A stretch of 64,000 bases of DNA, taken from the NCBI RefSeq assembly GCF_002282895.1, contig NZ_NRRB01000006.1, forward strand, positions 1 to 64,000, given 5' to 3'. How positions within the stretch are numbered: the stretch's first letter is position 1; every line of letters starts with the position of its first letter. This stretch comes from Paraferrimonas haliotis. Its GTDB lineage: Bacteria > Pseudomonadota > Gammaproteobacteria > Enterobacterales > Shewanellaceae. The translations under genes and the position numbers were made by a program. The notes beneath the pieces are model-generated. The model saw nothing but the letters and a program-made list of their open reading frames with translations, did not search any database and was not told where the DNA came from. Of the stretch, positions 9,117-18,551 are shown piece by piece.

Positions 9117-9568
9117 GCTTGGTCTTAGAGCCTATTCGTTTTGAACAACTTGCTTTAGTGATGGAAATCGAGCTTGCTGCTCATAAATCTCCTTGGTCAC
9201 TAAATAACTTCAGTAATAGTTTTTCCGTTAAACACGAGTTTATCGGTGCGTTTGCAAATGGAACCTTGGTTGGTTATTACGTCAGTCAATACGTTCTGGA
9301 TGAGGCTAGTTTGCTGAATATCTGTGTCCAGCCTACACAGCAAGGAAAGGGGTATGGACGAGAGTTATTAGCAGATTGTGTGGCCCGAGCTATCGCTCAT
9401 GACATTAGCCAAATGTTTTTGGAGGTACGAAGCTCTAACCATGCGGCCATAGGCTTGTATCATTCGTTTGATTTTAACGAAATCGGGGTTCGAAAAGGCT
9501 ACTATCCAAATGATTCGAAAAACGCCCCTCGAGAAGATGCCATCATGATGGCGGCCTACCTAGGTTGA
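9113..9568 (+). CDS. rimI: ribosomal protein S18 alanine N-acetyltransferase
   Basis: 151-residue GNAT acetyltransferase that acetylates the N-terminal alanine of ribosomal protein S18. The acetyl-CoA loop is QQGKGYG (76-82). Glu104 and Tyr116 line up with the catalytic pair reported for E. coli RimI (Glu103, Tyr115). Its ATG overlaps the holD stop (ATGA), so the genes are coupled. It ends 12 bases before the convergent lipA stop, with no clear terminator between. Confidence 0.92.
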   Translation: MSLVLEPIRFEQLALVMEIELAAHKSPWSLNNFSNSFSVKHEFIGAFANGTLVGYYVSQYVLDEASLLNICVQPTQQGKGYGRELLADCVARAIAHDISQMFLEVRSSNHAAIGLYHSFDFNEIGVRKGYYPNDSKNAPREDAIMMAAYLG

Positions 9569-9580
9569 CCGCCACATAGA

Positions 9581-10546
9581 TTACTTAACTTCTTTGCCTT
9601 GCGCCTGCATGTCGGCGTGGTAACTTGAACGTACCAAAGGTCCACAAGCAGCCTGACTAAAACCAAGCTCAGTGGCAATGTCCTTAAGCTCGTCAAACTC
9701 TTGCGGCGGCACGTAGCGTTCCACTTTTAAGTGGTGCTTAGAAGGCTGCAAATACTGCCCCAGAGTAAGCATTTCCACTTGATGAGCGCGCAAGTCTTTT
9801 AACACCTCAACAATCTCATGGTTTTCTTCGCCAAGCCCCATCATCAAACCTGATTTGGTTGGAATATCTGGATGTCGTTGCTTGAATTTTTGCAATAACT
9901 CCAGCGACCACTGATAGCTCGCGCCAGGTCGAGCCTTGCGATATAAGCGAGGCGCTGTTTCAAGGTTGTGATTAAACACATCTGGTGGCTCTTGACTGAT
10001 AATGTCTAATGCTCGGTCAATGCGGCCTCTAAAGTCAGGAACCAGTATCTCAATCTTAATGTGCGGGCTGAGTGCTCGAATTTCACGAATGCAATCGGCA
10101 AAATGCTGAGCGCCGCCGTCACGTAAGTCGTCTCTGTCTACGGAGGTGATCACAACGTACTTGAGCTTCATATCGCGTATGGTTTCAGCCAACTTCTTTG
10201 GCTCGTTAGGATCGGGCTTTAAAGGGCGACCGTGGGCAACGTCGCAAAACGGACAGCGGCGAGTACAAATAGCGCCCAAAATCATAAAGGTCGCGGTTCC
10301 GTGATTAAAGCATTCAGCTAAGTTAGGGCACGTTGCTTCTTCACAAACCGAATGCAAGCCATGTTTGCGCATCGCTTGTTTAACAGCGTCGATTTTATGA
10401 GTTTTGGCGGGCAATTTTACTCGAAGCCAGTCGGGCTTTCTTAGCATTTCCTCACGCTCGGTGGGTACCACCTTTACTGGGATTCTAGCGACTTTTTCGG
10501 CGTCGCGAAGTTTCACTCCTGGTATGAGTTTTTCCGGCTTATTCAT
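9581..10546 (-). CDS. lipA: lipoyl synthase
   Basis: 321-residue radical-SAM enzyme that inserts two sulfur atoms into octanoyl groups on lipoyl domains. Both iron-sulfur clusters are represented: the auxiliary cluster cysteines Cys68, Cys73 and Cys79 and the radical-SAM motif Cys94-x3-Cys98-x2-Cys101. The C-terminal RSSYHAD contains the conserved serine that contacts the auxiliary cluster. It overlaps lipB by 8 bases. The octanoyltransferase lipB supplies its substrate, so the pair forms the de novo lipoate pathway. Confidence 0.98.
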   Translation of the reverse strand: MNKPEKLIPGVKLRDAEKVARIPVKVVPTEREEMLRKPDWLRVKLPAKTHKIDAVKQAMRKHGLHSVCEEATCPNLAECFNHGTATFMILGAICTRRCPFCDVAHGRPLKPDPNEPKKLAETIRDMKLKYVVITSVDRDDLRDGGAQHFADCIREIRALSPHIKIEILVPDFRGRIDRALDIISQEPPDVFNHNLETAPRLYRKARPGASYQWSLELLQKFKQRHPDIPTKSGLMMGLGEENHEIVEVLKDLRAHQVEMLTLGQYLQPSKHHLKVERYVPPQEFDELKDIATELGFSQAACGPLVRSSYHADMQAQGKEVK

Positions 10547-11198
10547 AATGCTTTGCTAAACCTTGTATTGATGTGGTTTCTGTAAACCCGAGGCTTTTGA
10601 CTAAAATGGGAACCAGTTTGTTAGCGGCCTCATCGACGTTTTGAGGACCGTTAACATCCTTGCATTGAATCATTTCGAGACCCGGATATCCGCAGGGGTT
10701 TATTCGTAGAAATGGGCTCAGGTCCATGCTGACATTGAGTGCTAGTCCATGAAAAGAACATCCTTTTCGAATGCGCAGTCCCAATGATGCTATTTTCCGC
10801 TCATCGATATACACGCCAGGTGCGTCGCACTTTGGATACGCGCTGACATCAAATAATGCCAACATATCGGCGATACTGGTTTCAATGTTTGTAACCAACT
10901 GTCGCACGCCCATTTTGGCGCGTTTAATGTCAATAAGTGGGTAAATTACTAGCTGCCCAGGGCCATGGTAGGTAACTTGGCCACCGCGATCGACTTGAAC
11001 CACAGGTATGTCCCCGGTACTCAGCAAGTGTTCGGATTTTCCGGCTTGTCCTTGAGTGAACACGGGGTCATGTTCCACCACCCAGATTTCATCTAGAGTG
11101 TGTTGGTCACGATTGTCGGTAAAGTCTTGCATGGCACGCCAAACTTTTTGGTAGCTTTGACGGCCAAGATAGCGCACGGCTACTTTGGCATTGCTCAC
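10539..11198 (-). CDS. lipB: octanoyl-[ACP]:protein N-octanoyltransferase
   Basis: 219-residue LipB, which moves octanoyl groups from acyl carrier protein to lipoyl domains. The catalytic dyad Lys135 (DERKIASLG) and Cys169 (RINPCGYPG) falls at the same residue numbers as in E. coli Lip[13 protein letters not shown] is the substrate-binding strand. The start is a GTG at 11198; the matching numbering supports it although the Shine-Dalgarno is weak. Lies upstream of lipA and overlaps it. Confidence 0.97.
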   Translation of the reverse strand: MSNAKVAVRYLGRQSYQKVWRAMQDFTDNRDQHTLDEIWVVEHDPVFTQGQAGKSEHLLSTGDIPVVQVDRGGQVTYHGPGQLVIYPLIDIKRAKMGVRQLVTNIETSIADMLALFDVSAYPKCDAPGVYIDERKIASLGLRIRKGCSFHGLALNVSMDLSPFLRINPCGYPGLEMIQCKDVNGPQNVDEAANKLVPILVKSLGFTETTSIQGLAKHYE

Positions 11199-11280
11199 GG
11201 GCGAGTCTCTGTTACTGGTTATTCGATTTCTGTGGCGCTGAGTATACCCAAGTCTGGCAAAATTGTCAGAATTGTGTGAG

Positions 11281-11544
11281 CTAAAGCACTCTTTTTACGC
11301 CATCGATACCGGCTAATTCTGTGTACAGTTGCTCAACCTGAGGTTTTGATTCAACTTTTACTCTAACGGTCACCGAATGGTAAGTACCTTTAGAAGAAGG
11401 CTGCGTGGATGGCCGGTAATCGCCTGCAACATGACGTTGAACAACGGCGATAACATCGTCAGCCAAGTCCGGACGAGCTAAGCCAATGACTTTAAAAGGA
11501 AAGCTACATGGAAATTCCAGTAGTTCATCAAATTTTGTATCCAT
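11281..11544 (-). CDS. ybeD: YbeD family protein (DUF493)
   Basis: Small 87-residue YbeD/DUF493 protein with an ACT-like fold in the family; its function is not established. The sequence closely follows E. coli YbeD ([14 protein letters not shown] and [10 protein letters not shown]) and has the same length from the ATG at 11544. That start has GGAG at 11551-11554. An upstream in-frame TTG at 11556 overlaps this ribosome site and is unlikely. Position between dacA and lipB is the conserved gammaproteobacterial order. Confidence 0.93.
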   Translation of the reverse strand: MDTKFDELLEFPCSFPFKVIGLARPDLADDVIAVVQRHVAGDYRPSTQPSSKGTYHSVTVRVKVESKPQVEQLYTELAGIDGVKRVL

Positions 11545-11559
11545 TAAGGACTCCAATAA

Positions 11560-11586
11560 TCTAAAACGGGCCTGTGTCGGCCCGTT
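11560..11586 (-). terminator. intrinsic terminator after dacA
   Basis: The inverted repeat AACGGGCC (11565-11572) / GGCCCGTT (11579-11586) has a 6-base loop. Read on the minus strand it is followed by a short TTTTAG run. It lies between dacA and ybeD and probably reduces read-through. Confidence 0.65.
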
Positions 11587-11615
11587 AACTTGTAATTAGC
11601 GGTTACTCGCTCTGA

Positions 11616-12791
11616 TTAGTTGAACCACTTAGCGAACAGTTCTCTGAAGTAATCCATAATGCGGTCAATTAAGCCACCTTGCTCAACCGCTTCTAGGGTT
11701 ACTAACGGGAATTCAGCAACATCGTTCCCGTCCACCTGAAAGTACACCTTTCCAACCACTTCGCCGGCTGCTATAGGCGCTTTTAATTCTTTAGTAAGCT
11801 CAAAATTCGCTTTCAGTTTTTTCGATTGACCGCGGTATAAGGTAAATGCGGTGTCTTGATCGACACCCAGCTTAATTTGCTTTTGGTCACCATACCAAAT
11901 GCGTTGCTCGGTGAAGCTGTCGCCAGCTTGGTAAGGCGTTACGCTCTCGTAGAAACGAAAGCCGTAGTTTAATAGTTTTTTACTTTCCGCTTTACGAGCC
12001 GCGTCGCTGCGAGTACCCATAACCACAGCTACTAGGCGCATGTTGTCTTTTACAGCGGAGGTCACTAGGCTAAAACCGGCTTTGGAAGTATGACCGGTTT
12101 TAATGCCGTCGACGTTCATGCTTTTATCCCACAATAAGCCGTTGCGGTTAAATTGTTTTATGCCATTAAAGGTGAAACTTTTATGTGCGTAAATTTCGTA
12201 CTCAAGCGGAACGTCACGAATTAATGCTCTACCAAGAAGCGCCATGTCGTAAGCTGTGGTTTTGTGTTCATCTGAATCTAAGCCGTGGCTGTTGACGAAG
12301 TGGCTATCTACCATGCCCAATTGTTTCGCCCACGAATTCATAAGATCGGTAAAACCTTCTTCAGTACCGGCAATGTGCTCCGCCATTGCGACACACGCAT
12401 CGTTTCCAGATTGAATGATGATGCCGCGGTTAAGATCGGCAACGGATACCTGTTTACCCACTTCAATGAACATCTTCGATGAGTCAGGGAAGTTTTTCGC
12501 CCAAGCATTTTCGGAGATGGTCACCATGTCGTCATCATGAATGTTTCCAGCTACCATTTCTTGACCGATGACGTAGCTGGTCATCATTTTGGTTAGACTG
12601 GCTGGGTGGAGCAATTCGTAAGCATTATTTTCAGCTAGAATTTTTCCAGAGTTGTAATCCATTAGTACAAAGGCTTTTGCCGCAACGGTTGGCGGCGCGG
12701 GCACAACGGTTGGTGCAGCACTGGCTGCGCTAACGAAGCTTAATCCGGCGATAAGCGCCAGAACTTGTTTGGCTTTTTGTAATTTATTCAT
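11616..12791 (-). CDS. dacA: D-alanyl-D-alanine carboxypeptidase (PBP5/6 type)
   Basis: 391-residue low-mass penicillin-binding protein that trims the terminal D-Ala from peptidoglycan pentapeptides. The motifs are SLTK (Ser65-Lys68), SGN (128-130) and KTG (231-233), followed by the PBP5 C-terminal beta domain and an amphipathic tail ending in FRELFAKWF that should anchor it to the inner membrane. The ATG at 12791 puts a normal signal peptide (cleaved near ASAA) at the N-terminus. The open frame runs 22 codons further upstream, which would bury the signal sequence. Confidence 0.96.
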   Translation of the reverse strand: MNKLQKAKQVLALIAGLSFVSAASAAPTVVPAPPTVAAKAFVLMDYNSGKILAENNAYELLHPASLTKMMTSYVIGQEMVAGNIHDDDMVTISENAWAKNFPDSSKMFIEVGKQVSVADLNRGIIIQSGNDACVAMAEHIAGTEEGFTDLMNSWAKQLGMVDSHFVNSHGLDSDEHKTTAYDMALLGRALIRDVPLEYEIYAHKSFTFNGIKQFNRNGLLWDKSMNVDGIKTGHTSKAGFSLVTSAVKDNMRLVAVVMGTRSDAARKAESKKLLNYGFRFYESVTPYQAGDSFTEQRIWYGDQKQIKLGVDQDTAFTLYRGQSKKLKANFELTKELKAPIAAGEVVGKVYFQVDGNDVAEFPLVTLEAVEQGGLIDRIMDYFRELFAKWFN

Positions 12792-12891
12792 GGGCGATAG
12801 ATGGTCGCTGTTTATTCGGTTAATAAAAATTGCGGGTATTATATCATTAGTCGACATTTAACACAGTTAAAAGGTTCCCTCAGCATACGCC

Positions 12892-13677
12892 TCAATTTTT
12901 AGATTGAGAGATTAGAAAGCTTTTAGGGTAGCCGTTTTGATGCAATTTTGAAATTAAGGCATTGGCAAGGGCAGCGTTAGACAGTGGTCCTAATTGCAGC
13001 TTTGACAAACCTTGTTGTTGGATGACGCGATGCCCGGTTTTATATTGCTCTGTGAGCTCGTCGGCTAATTGATTGATTCGTTGCCGGTTGCTCAGGGCTA
13101 CCACTTGAACAAAGAACTGTTCCGATGCCTTGTTACCAGAAAATTGGGTGGCGCTATTCGGTACGCTACTGATGACTCTGATTTCAACATTGGCAACCCC
13201 ATGACTAATTACATCGAGTTTATAGGCCGCGGCATAGGATAGATCGATAATGCGACCTGGGTGAAACGGACCGCGATCATTAACGCGGACGATGGCTTTA
13301 CGTTGATTGTCCAAATTGGTGACTTCAACATAACTGGGAATTGGCAAGGTTTTATGGGCTGCAGTCATGGAGTACATGTCGTAAGTTTCACCGTTAGAGG
13401 TAAGGTGACCGTGAAACTTCTTACCATACCAAGAAGCCATTCCTCGTTCTTTGAAGCCTTGTGTATCGGTAATAATCTGGTAGCTTTGGCCGCGTAAGGT
13501 GTAGTTGCGATTCCCTTGCTTACTGTATGGCTCATGCTTAGGTTGAGCGTCTTCAATGTGCTCTAAATTTGGTACATTTTTTGGGGCACTGTCGTGCTTT
13601 TGGCTATAGCGACTGCTGGGCTCGTTGGAGCATGCAAAAAGCAACAGAGTGAGGGCAACGAGACTAACGACGCGCAT
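12892..13677 (-). CDS. rlpA: septal ring lytic transglycosylase RlpA
   Basis: 261-residue outer-membrane lipoprotein with lipobox LFAC (Cys16). A double-psi beta-barrel (about 79-165, starting GMASWYG and containing RVNDRGPF) is followed by a C-terminal SPOR domain (about 185-258). SPOR domains bind denuded glycan at the septum, and RlpA cleaves such strands in Pseudomonas. The start overlaps the mltB stop by 14 bases. It lies with mltB and dacA in a cell-wall gene run. Confidence 0.94.
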   Translation of the reverse strand: MRVVSLVALTLLLFACSNEPSSRYSQKHDSAPKNVPNLEHIEDAQPKHEPYSKQGNRNYTLRGQSYQIITDTQGFKERGMASWYGKKFHGHLTSNGETYDMYSMTAAHKTLPIPSYVEVTNLDNQRKAIVRVNDRGPFHPGRIIDLSYAAAYKLDVISHGVANVEIRVISSVPNSATQFSGNKASEQFFVQVVALSNRQRINQLADELTEQYKTGHRVIQQQGLSKLQLGPLSNAALANALISKLHQNGYPKSFLISQSKN

Positions 13678-14683
13678 GATAAGCGGCCTTTATTTGCTGG
13701 CTTAAGCGATACACAGCCATAGCGTAAAGTGGGCTATGGTTGTAGCGCGTAATGGCGTAAAAATTGTTCAAGCCGAGGTAATAATCAGCGCCTTGTTCCA
13801 ACTCCAGTTCCACTAAAATCGCTTTTTGTGAAACGTCCATATCTTGGTTCTTCGCAAACTTCACACCTTTACTGATCCAGTCGGCAACAAGGTATTTCGG
13901 TGGCTTCTTGTCCCAAACTAATGCGCTGGCGTCGGTGCCGGGGGTTAATTCCACTTGTTTAATGACTTGCTGACCTTTAACCCAGCCGTGGCGTTTGAAG
14001 TAATTCGCCACACTGGCGATAGCGTCTTGTTCGCTATTCACCAAATCAATTCGGCCATCACCGTCAAAGTCCACTGCATAAGCGCGATAGCTGGAAGGGA
14101 TAAACTGACCAAATCCCATGGCACCGGCATAAGAACCTTTCAGTTCGCTCAAATCTAATTGCTGTTCTCTGGCTAATTCCATGAGGTGACCCAGCTCAGA
14201 GCGAAAAAAACGAGCTCGAGGCGGATAGTAAAAACCGAGCGAATACAAGGCATCCAAAACTTTATGGGTGCCTTTAAAGCGCCCGTAATAGGTTTCAACA
14301 CCAATAATAGAGACAATAATCTCCGGCTCTACGCCATACTGTTCGCTCACTTGTTGCAATGTTTTTTGATGCTTTTTCCAAAACTCGATGCCACCCTGAA
14401 CGCGTTCCTCGGTTAAAAATATTGGATAGTACTGATGCCAGGGTTTAGCCTCCCATGGTCGAGCGATGGCTTCTAGAACGTCATTGCTGATGTTTGCTGG
14501 AGCCAAAAACGCGTCGATTTGTGGTTGGGTAAAACCTTTCTCCAATTGAGTATTGATGAATTCTTGCTTGAGCTCTGAGGGTGTCGCTTGTTGTGCTTGT
14601 GCTTGTGCGCTGAAGGCAACCCCCGTCAGTAAGCTTGCGCAAAAAGCAAAGACGGCTAATAAAGGCTTATTCATTTTTGTCAT
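13664..14683 (-). CDS. mltB: membrane-bound lytic murein transglycosylase B family
   Basis: 339-residue MltB/Slt35-family lytic transglycosylase that cleaves glycan strands to 1,6-anhydro-MurNAc ends. The catalytic Glu130 is in IIGVETYYG. An EF-hand-like DFDGDGRIDL loop, also known from Slt35, follows. The N-terminus has an ordinary signal peptide ending near AQAQA but no lipobox, unlike E. coli MltB, so it may be soluble in the periplasm. It lies between rodA and rlpA; E. coli has no mltB at this place. Confidence 0.93.
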   Translation of the reverse strand: MTKMNKPLLAVFAFCASLLTGVAFSAQAQAQQATPSELKQEFINTQLEKGFTQPQIDAFLAPANISNDVLEAIARPWEAKPWHQYYPIFLTEERVQGGIEFWKKHQKTLQQVSEQYGVEPEIIVSIIGVETYYGRFKGTHKVLDALYSLGFYYPPRARFFRSELGHLMELAREQQLDLSELKGSYAGAMGFGQFIPSSYRAYAVDFDGDGRIDLVNSEQDAIASVANYFKRHGWVKGQQVIKQVELTPGTDASALVWDKKPPKYLVADWISKGVKFAKNQDMDVSQKAILVELELEQGADYYLGLNNFYAITRYNHSPLYAMAVYRLSQQIKAAYHARR

Positions 14684-14694
14684 TTTCGTTATCG

Positions 14695-15804
14695 TTATCG
14701 GTTCACAAATCGGCGGTGGGTATGAATACTCATTAAAATACCAAAGCCAACCATCAAGGTCAGCATCGACGTACCTCCGTAGCTTACCAAGGGCAAGGGG
14801 ACTCCAACAACCGGTAACAGTCCGGAAACCATGCCGATGTTGACGAATAGGTAAACAAAGAAGGTTAGAGTAATGCTGCCAGCTAGCAATCGTGCAAAAC
14901 TGGTTTGAGCGCGACTGGCTATCACCAGTCCGCGACCAATAATGTAAAGGTATATCGCCAAGAGTAATAGTGCGCCAACAAGGCCAAACTCTTCGCCAAT
15001 AACAGCGAAAATAAAGTCGGTGTGACGTTCAGGCAAAAACTCTAATTGAGATTGGGTGCCGTCGAGCCAGCCCTTACCAAATAGGCCGCCAGAGCCAATG
15101 GCAATTTTAGATTGGATGATGTGGTAACCTGAGCCTAAGGGGTCGCTTTCAGGATGCAAAAAGGTCAAAACCCTTTGTTTCTGGTAGGCCTTCATTAAGA
15201 ACAACCACAGTATGGGGACCAGCGACAGTACCGCCACAACGCAAGAAATCACAATCGCCCAGCTCATGCCCGACATAAACAACACAAATACGCCGGACGC
15301 TGCTACTAAAATCGAGGTGCCTAAATCCGGTTGTTTGGCAATGAGCAAGGTGGGGATAAGTAAAAGCAGTAACCCGCCAAGCAATTGGGTTTTACGCGGC
15401 GGTAATGGAAACTGACTGATGTACCAGGCCATGGTAATTGGAAAAGCGAGTTTCATCAGCTCTGAGGGTTGAAACTCCATAAAACCGAGGTTTAGCCAGC
15501 GTTGAGCGCCTTTATTGGTTTCGCCAAAGAAATGTACCCCGATAAGTAAAATGATCCCCAGCAAATAAATGGGTAAAGCCCAACGCTTGAGAATTTCTGG
15601 GTTAATTTGTGCCACCACAAACATCACCCCGAGCGACAAAGCAATTCGGGTTGCCTGACGCTCCAGCAGTGCCACATTTTCGCCACCCGCAGAATAGACA
15701 GCCATTAAGCTAAAGCCCAGCAAGGCTAACAAACCAAGCATCAATGGCACGTCGATATGGAGGCGATACCATAGGTTGGGTCTAGACGGAGACATGGTGT
15801 TCAC
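14695..15804 (-). CDS. rodA: rod-shape peptidoglycan glycosyltransferase RodA
   Basis: 369-residue SEDS-family inner-membrane protein with about ten helices. It polymerises lipid II for side-wall growth in partnership with PBP2. It shows the family blocks KGAQRWLNLG, QPSELMK, KQPDLGTS and the C-terminal PLPLVSYGGTS. I keep the GTG at 15804: it overlaps the mrdA stop (GTGA) and has GGGAG 8 bases upstream. An ATG at 15795 is the alternative. Confidence 0.97.
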   Translation of the reverse strand: MNTMSPSRPNLWYRLHIDVPLMLGLLALLGFSLMAVYSAGGENVALLERQATRIALSLGVMFVVAQINPEILKRWALPIYLLGIILLIGVHFFGETNKGAQRWLNLGFMEFQPSELMKLAFPITMAWYISQFPLPPRKTQLLGGLLLLLIPTLLIAKQPDLGTSILVAASGVFVLFMSGMSWAIVISCVVAVLSLVPILWLFLMKAYQKQRVLTFLHPESDPLGSGYHIIQSKIAIGSGGLFGKGWLDGTQSQLEFLPERHTDFIFAVIGEEFGLVGALLLLAIYLYIIGRGLVIASRAQTSFARLLAGSITLTFFVYLFVNIGMVSGLLPVVGVPLPLVSYGGTSMLTLMVGFGILMSIHTHRRFVNR

Positions 15805-17675
15805 TTAAGTTCTCCCGTTTCTGGATCCAGTAAATAAGCGTCCATGACCGCCTTGGCTATGGGGCCTGCATTAGCGGCACCCCAACCGGCGTTTTCGACG
15901 ATGACAGCGACCGAAATAACCGGATCTTCGTAAGGCGCATAGCCGACAAAAAGCGCGTTATCCCGCAATCGCTCATCGACTTCATCTGCTTTATATTTGG
16001 CATCTTCAGCAATGCCGAAAACCTGCCCGGTACCACTTTTTACGGCGGCGTTATAAGGCGAGCCTTTAAAAAGGTTATAGCCACTGCCACCGCGGCGGTG
16101 AGCGGTTTGGTACATGGATTCTTCAATGATTTCCCAATTTTTCGGGTTCTTTAATTGAATGGGCGGCAGCTCTTGTTCTTGATAGGCTTCGCTAGAATCA
16201 CCCAGCCCATACTGTCGCAGAATGTGAGGCTGATGACGCTCGCCTTTCATGGCAATGATGGATACCGAATGGGCTAATTGCAAAGGTGTTGCAGTCCAAT
16301 AGCCTTGGCCAATACCAATAGAGATGGTATCGCCAATATACCAAGGTTGGTTATAGCGTAGGCGTTTCCAATCTCTCGACGGTAAAATGCCGTAATACTC
16401 TTCGTGAATATCTATACCGGTTGGCTCACCAAACCCAAAGGGTGCCATGAATTCGTTGATGCGATTGATGCCCATCTTATAGGCTAAATCGTAAAAGTAG
16501 ATGTCGCAGGATTCTGCAATGGCGTGGTGAATGTCCACCCAACCGTGTCCCCAGCGTTTCCAATCTCGGTAACGACGCTCAACGCCGGGAATTTGCCACC
16601 AACCAGGGTCCCAAATTTTTGTCTTTTCCGTTACCAACTGATAATCAAGGCCAGCCAGGGCTAAATGGGGTTTTACCGTTGAGGCCGGTGCGTATTGACC
16701 TTGAGTTGCTCGGTTAATTAGCGGGCGGTCTTTAGAGTTAAGTAAGGCTCGATAAGAGGGGCCACTGATTCCGTGAACAAATTCATTTGGGTCATAGGCC
16801 GGACTGGATACCATGGCCAGCACATCACCATTTCGAGGATCTAACGCCACTACCGCACCACGGCGTCCATCTAACAGTTTCTTCGCTTTTTGTTGCAGCA
16901 CCAAGTCGATGGTCAGCTCGAGGTCGGAGCCGGCTTGAGGCGCTTGCTCTTCGAGTATTTGAATGACTCGTCCACGGTTATTCACTTCTTCTTTGCGATA
17001 GCCCGGTATGCCGTGTAACTGTTCTTCGTAATATCGCTCAATACCCAGTTTGCCAATGTCGTTGGTAGCTGCGTACTGCCCCGACTTATCTGCCAAATCC
17101 AAATTCTGGCGATCGCGGGCATTAATGCGGCCGACGTAGCCAAGCAAATGGGTTAGCTGTCCGGCGTAGGGGTAATACCGCTTAAGACCCGCTTCAATGG
17201 AAAATCCTTCAAAGCGGTGCTGATTAACGCTAAATGAAGCCACCTGATTTTCGTCGAGCTTACTGATGACCGTAAGCGGTTTAAAGCGACGATGGCGCTT
17301 TAAGCGATCTTTTAGGGTGTCTAAGGTTTCTTGTGTCAGCCCCATCAAATCACCAAGTTCATCTAAGCGCTGACTGATATCGGCGACTTTTTCAGGGATC
17401 ACTTGTAATGAGAATACCGGCTGGTTGTCGGCGATTAACACGCCATTTCTATCGTAAATCAGGCCGCGGTTAGGGGCTGTTGGAACAATGCGAGTGCGAT
17501 TTTCGTTAGAGCGAGACTGGTAATCTTGATGGGCCACAACCTGTAGATGATACAAATTACCAAGCAGTAAGCTCAGAAGCGCCACCACAACCCCAAAACA
17601 AAACAAAGCCCGCCGTCTAAAAAGTGCGGCTTCTTGGGCATGGTTTTGCATAGCAACCCGTCTAGACACTGACAC
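15801..17675 (-). CDS. mrdA: penicillin-binding protein 2 (elongasome transpeptidase)
   Basis: 624-residue PBP2, the class B transpeptidase of the elongasome. It has one N-terminal membrane helix (about 22-45), a pedestal domain and a transpeptidase domain. The active-site motifs are STVK (Ser332-Lys335), SCD (389-391) and KSGTG (546-550). The start is uncertain: GTG at 17675 shares a base with the rlmH stop (TAGTG), while ATG at 17651 would give MQNHAQEAALF, close to where E. coli PBP2 homology begins. Coupled to rodA. Confidence 0.97.
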   Translation of the reverse strand: MSVSRRVAMQNHAQEAALFRRRALFCFGVVVALLSLLLGNLYHLQVVAHQDYQSRSNENRTRIVPTAPNRGLIYDRNGVLIADNQPVFSLQVIPEKVADISQRLDELGDLMGLTQETLDTLKDRLKRHRRFKPLTVISKLDENQVASFSVNQHRFEGFSIEAGLKRYYPYAGQLTHLLGYVGRINARDRQNLDLADKSGQYAATNDIGKLGIERYYEEQLHGIPGYRKEEVNNRGRVIQILEEQAPQAGSDLELTIDLVLQQKAKKLLDGRRGAVVALDPRNGDVLAMVSSPAYDPNEFVHGISGPSYRALLNSKDRPLINRATQGQYAPASTVKPHLALAGLDYQLVTEKTKIWDPGWWQIPGVERRYRDWKRWGHGWVDIHHAIAESCDIYFYDLAYKMGINRINEFMAPFGFGEPTGIDIHEEYYGILPSRDWKRLRYNQPWYIGDTISIGIGQGYWTATPLQLAHSVSIIAMKGERHQPHILRQYGLGDSSEAYQEQELPPIQLKNPKNWEIIEESMYQTAHRRGGSGYNLFKGSPYNAAVKSGTGQVFGIAEDAKYKADEVDERLRDNALFVGYAPYEDPVISVAVIVENAGWGAANAGPIAKAVMDAYLLDPETGELK

Positions 17676-18145
17676 TACTCTCTATGGTAGGGGTGGTTGT
17701 TGTTTATGCTCCAGGCGCGATAAAGGCTTTCGGCCACAATCACGCGAACCATAGGATGAGGTAAGGTTAACGCTGATAAACACCAGCTTTGCTCCGCCGC
17801 CTGCTTGCAAGCTGGAGCTAAACCTTCAGGGCCACCAATCAATAAACTGACATCGCGCCCGTCCAGCTGCCACGCCTCTAATTGTTTCGCAAGTTGCGGA
17901 GTGGTCCAGTTTTTGCCCGGTAAATCAAGGGTCACAATGCGATTGCCTTTATTCACCGCCGCTAACATTTGTTGCCCTTCTTTATCGAGAATGCGCGCAA
18001 TATCAGCATTTTTACCGCGTTTTCCTGCCGCAATTTCGACAATATCAAACGGCATATCCTTTGGAAATCGTCCTTGGTACTCCGCCACTGCAGTTTTCAC
18101 CCAAGCTGGCATTTTTGTTCCAACGGCGATGAGTTGCAACTTCAT
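17675..18145 (-). CDS. rlmH: 23S rRNA pseudouridine-1915 N3-methyltransferase
   Basis: 156-residue SPOUT methyltransferase that methylates pseudouridine 1915 in helix 69 of 23S rRNA. The trefoil-knot SAM site is seen in LLIGGPEGL and the C-terminal tail HPYHRE is the family hallmark. Length matches E. coli RlmH (155). The ATG is clear. The order rsfS-rlmH-mrdA is conserved in gammaproteobacteria. Confidence 0.97.
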   Translation of the reverse strand: MKLQLIAVGTKMPAWVKTAVAEYQGRFPKDMPFDIVEIAAGKRGKNADIARILDKEGQQMLAAVNKGNRIVTLDLPGKNWTTPQLAKQLEAWQLDGRDVSLLIGGPEGLAPACKQAAEQSWCLSALTLPHPMVRVIVAESLYRAWSINNNHPYHRE

Positions 18146-18171
18146 AGTGTGTTAACCCTGATGATCGTCGC

Positions 18172-18489
18172 TTAAGACCACAGTTTCTCTAGCTGGTAAA
18201 AGTCGCGAGTTTGATCTTGCATTACGTGCAAAATCACGCCGCCTAAATCGACCAATACCCATTCGCTTGATTCGCGCCCTTCAATGCCTAAGGGTTGCAT
18301 GTCGGCTTTCTTAGCTTCAACCACTAAGTATTCGGCGATGGATTTCACATGGGTTTTCGAGGTACCAGAGCAAATGACCATAAAGTCAGTCACGCTGGAC
18401 TTTTCAGAAACGTCTAAGGTAACGATATCTTTCGCTTTTAAATCATCGATTTTATCGACGACGAAATCTTTCAGTTGGCTATTTTCCAA
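18172..18489 (-). CDS. rsfS: ribosomal silencing factor RsfS
   Basis: RsfS binds ribosomal protein L14 (uL14) and blocks subunit joining under starvation. I choose the TTG at 18489: it has AAAGGA (18498-18503 on the complement) at proper spacing and gives a 105-residue protein, the same length as E. coli RsfS. A GTG at 18525 would add 12 residues but has no ribosome site. Conserved blocks DFVVDKIDDLKAKDI and LVDLGGVILHVMQ are clear. Sits between nadD and rlmH. Confidence 0.95.
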   Translation of the reverse strand: MENSQLKDFVVDKIDDLKAKDIVTLDVSEKSSVTDFMVICSGTSKTHVKSIAEYLVVEAKKADMQPLGIEGRESSEWVLVDLGGVILHVMQDQTRDFYQLEKLWS

Positions 18490-18551
18490 GCTGATGGTCC
18501 TTTGGTTAACGGTAAATAAGCTCACTAGTATAACAGGCTTAAAAGTAAGCT

